Shown piece by piece: positions 5,622 to 6,622 of a stretch of DNA of 6,622 nucleotides. Made by a program: the position numbers and the translations under genes. The stretch is from positions 1 to 6,622 of the forward strand of contig CAYMTN010000273.1 in the NCBI GenBank assembly GCA_964393335.1, given 5' to 3'. How positions within the stretch are numbered: position 1 is the stretch's first letter; every line of letters begins with the position of its first letter. The notes under the pieces are model-generated. The model was not told the DNA's origin. It saw nothing but the letters and a program-made list of their open reading frames with translations, and did no database searches. The DNA is from CAYMTN01 sp964393335. Lineage in GTDB: Bacteria; Chloroflexota; Anaerolineae; Aggregatilineales; Aggregatilineaceae.

Positions 5622-6622
5622 CTATTCATCTGCCGGGGGCAGCAAGGTAAGCGGCTTGAAAGGCGTTCCCCCACCGCTGAAAAACTTGCTGAAGAATTCG
5701 TAATATTCTAGACGCATGGTCTGAATACCTACGATCAAGCCCTCGAAACCCACAATGAAAAGCTGGCCCAACAGGATCACGATCCAGTACCCCACGCTTT
5801 GCGGGGAACCGGCCATATCAGCCAGGATGAAAATCACGGCGCTCAAACCGGCGTGTGCCACCGCAAAAGCGCCAACACGCACGTACGAAAGGCTGTTGCT
5901 CAAAAAACCGATCAGTGTTTCGAACAACTCAAAGATCGCCTGGATGGCATACGTGCCGGGGCCACCATCCACCAGGGGCCGGTGTTTTTCCACCAGATGC
6001 TTCAGCACCTCGGAGAACATGACGACCAGACCCGCTCCAACCACGGGGATGACGAACACCGTGGAGGGGATAGGAAACCCATCGATGAAAGCTCCCACCC
6101 CCAATCCCATCAGGGACCAGTAGAGTACGAAGCCCGCTATGCCGTTGTGGTCAAAGAAGAGACGACCCCAGTCACGCACTACCCAGGCGTTCCAGATATT
6201 AAGCAAGAAACCCGTGCTGAGCAGCACGATCCCCAGTCCAACGGCGATCAGCAGGATTTGCATCATGTTGTCCATGGGCCTGATCCAGAGAGCCGGCAGC
6301 AGGTTTTCTTTTCCGAACACGCTGCCGTAGAGGAACCCAAACACAGTCGCCATCAAGCCGCACGCCATGATAATCGCGCCCAGGCTCGCCATGCTGCGCA
6401 GGGCCTGTATCTTTCGACTGCCCACCAGCCACCCCACCAGCGTGAGCATCAATCCGTGCCCCACGTCGCCAAACATAGCGCCATACAGAAGGGGAAATGT
6501 CAGCGCGATCAGCACAGTGGGATCTACCTCCTCATATCGGGGCTGCGAATACGTCGTAACCAGGGGTAGGAATGAGCCCAGTATCCCGGAGAAATACAGG
6601 GCTACCGGGATGATTAGCTGGG
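5622..6622 (-). CDS. atpI: A/V-type ATPase subunit I (membrane stator), C-terminal part, cut by window edge
   Basis: Subunit I (called a in vacuolar enzymes) is the static membrane subunit that provides the ion half-channels next to the K ring. The window shows its last 332 residues; the frame stays open to the right edge, so the N-terminal cytoplasmic domain and start lie outside. A GTG at 6515 is only an internal Val. The fragment begins near QLIIPVALYFSG, then has YSQPRYEEVDPT and LTFPLLYGAMFGDVGHGL, a strong family signature. It holds about seven or eight membrane helices. LSYVRVGAFAVAHAGLS carries the Arg (bases 5879-5877) equivalent to the essential Arg735 of yeast Vph1 (LSYLRLWALSLAHAQLS). 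A second conserved Arg (bases 5714-5712) lies in MRLEYYEFFSKFF. The C-terminus ends with GTPFKPLTLLPPADE, typical of the family. In most operons I precedes K, as here. No frameshift is seen in the visible part. Confidence 0.97.
   Translation of the reverse strand, partial: QLIIPVALYFSGILGSFLPLVTTYSQPRYEEVDPTVLIALTFPLLYGAMFGDVGHGLMLTLVGWLVGSRKIQALRSMASLGAIIMACGLMATVFGFLYGSVFGKENLLPALWIRPMDNMMQILLIAVGLGIVLLSTGFLLNIWNAWVVRDWGRLFFDHNGIAGFVLYWSLMGLGVGAFIDGFPIPSTVFVIPVVGAGLVVMFSEVLKHLVEKHRPLVDGGPGTYAIQAIFELFETLIGFLSNSLSYVRVGAFAVAHAGLSAVIFILADMAGSPQSVGYWIVILLGQLFIVGFEGLIVGIQTMRLEYYEFFSKFFSGGGTPFKPLTLLPPADE

Noticed and set aside
5561..5674. Upstream extension of subunit K to 5674
   Set aside because: It would overlap the end of subunit I, adds a non-family hydrophilic stretch, and the best ribosome site lies directly before ATG 5560.
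6513..6515. GTG as a start for subunit I
   Set aside because: The frame is open and family-like for 35 further codons to the window edge, so this is an internal valine codon of a truncated gene.
5799..6569. 256-residue open frame on the plus strand opposite subunit I
   Set aside because: It is antisense to a clearly conserved membrane protein, has a His/Gln/Arg-rich composition and no recognisable domain, so it is a shadow of the subunit I codon pattern.

Overview
The window holds most of one operon for a rotary A/V-type (archaeal/vacuolar-like) ATPase. It lies on the minus strand, so it reads from the right edge of the window to the left. In order of transcription the genes are: subunit I (5' end cut by the window edge, 6622-5622), proteolipid K (5560-5120), F (5113-4808), E (4755-4135), catalytic A (4138-2372), nucleotide-binding B (2375-948) and central-shaft D (961-224). 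Spacing is tight. E/A and A/B share ATGA stop-start overlaps, B and D overlap by 14 bases, and K and F are 6 bases apart. The widest gaps are 61 bases (I-K) and 52 bases (F-E). No promoter is visible inside the operon; it presumably lies right of the window.

Together the genes encode the A3B3 catalytic head, the D-F central shaft, the E part of the peripheral stalks, and the membrane motor made of the K ring and the I stator. Subunit C (the coupler between shaft and ring) and the small stalk partner G/H are not here. F precedes E, unlike the common I-K-E-C-F-A-B-D order. The missing subunits may lie upstream of I. The key residues for a working enzyme are all visible: a Walker A motif and catalytic Glu in A, the arginine finger in B, a membrane Glu in K, and the essential Arg in I.

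The left 223 bases hold no recognisable ATPase gene. Bases 1-131 read well on the plus strand as the last 42 codons of an unidentified gene that would converge on the operon. Bases 132-223 form a short spacer between the two stop codons, with inverted repeats and T-runs but no clean intrinsic terminator.

The moderately GC-rich DNA, Shine-Dalgarno sites and compact operon indicate a bacterium rather than an archaeon or eukaryote. The subunit sequences fit the bacterial A/V-type lineage (Thermus-, Clostridium- and Enterococcus-like), possibly Chloroflexota or another deep-branching phylum, but I cannot fix the phylum from sequence alone. I see no mobile element, CRISPR array, RNA gene or new system. 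The points worth a second look are the gene order, the architecture of subunit K, the C-terminal tail of D and the convergent left edge.
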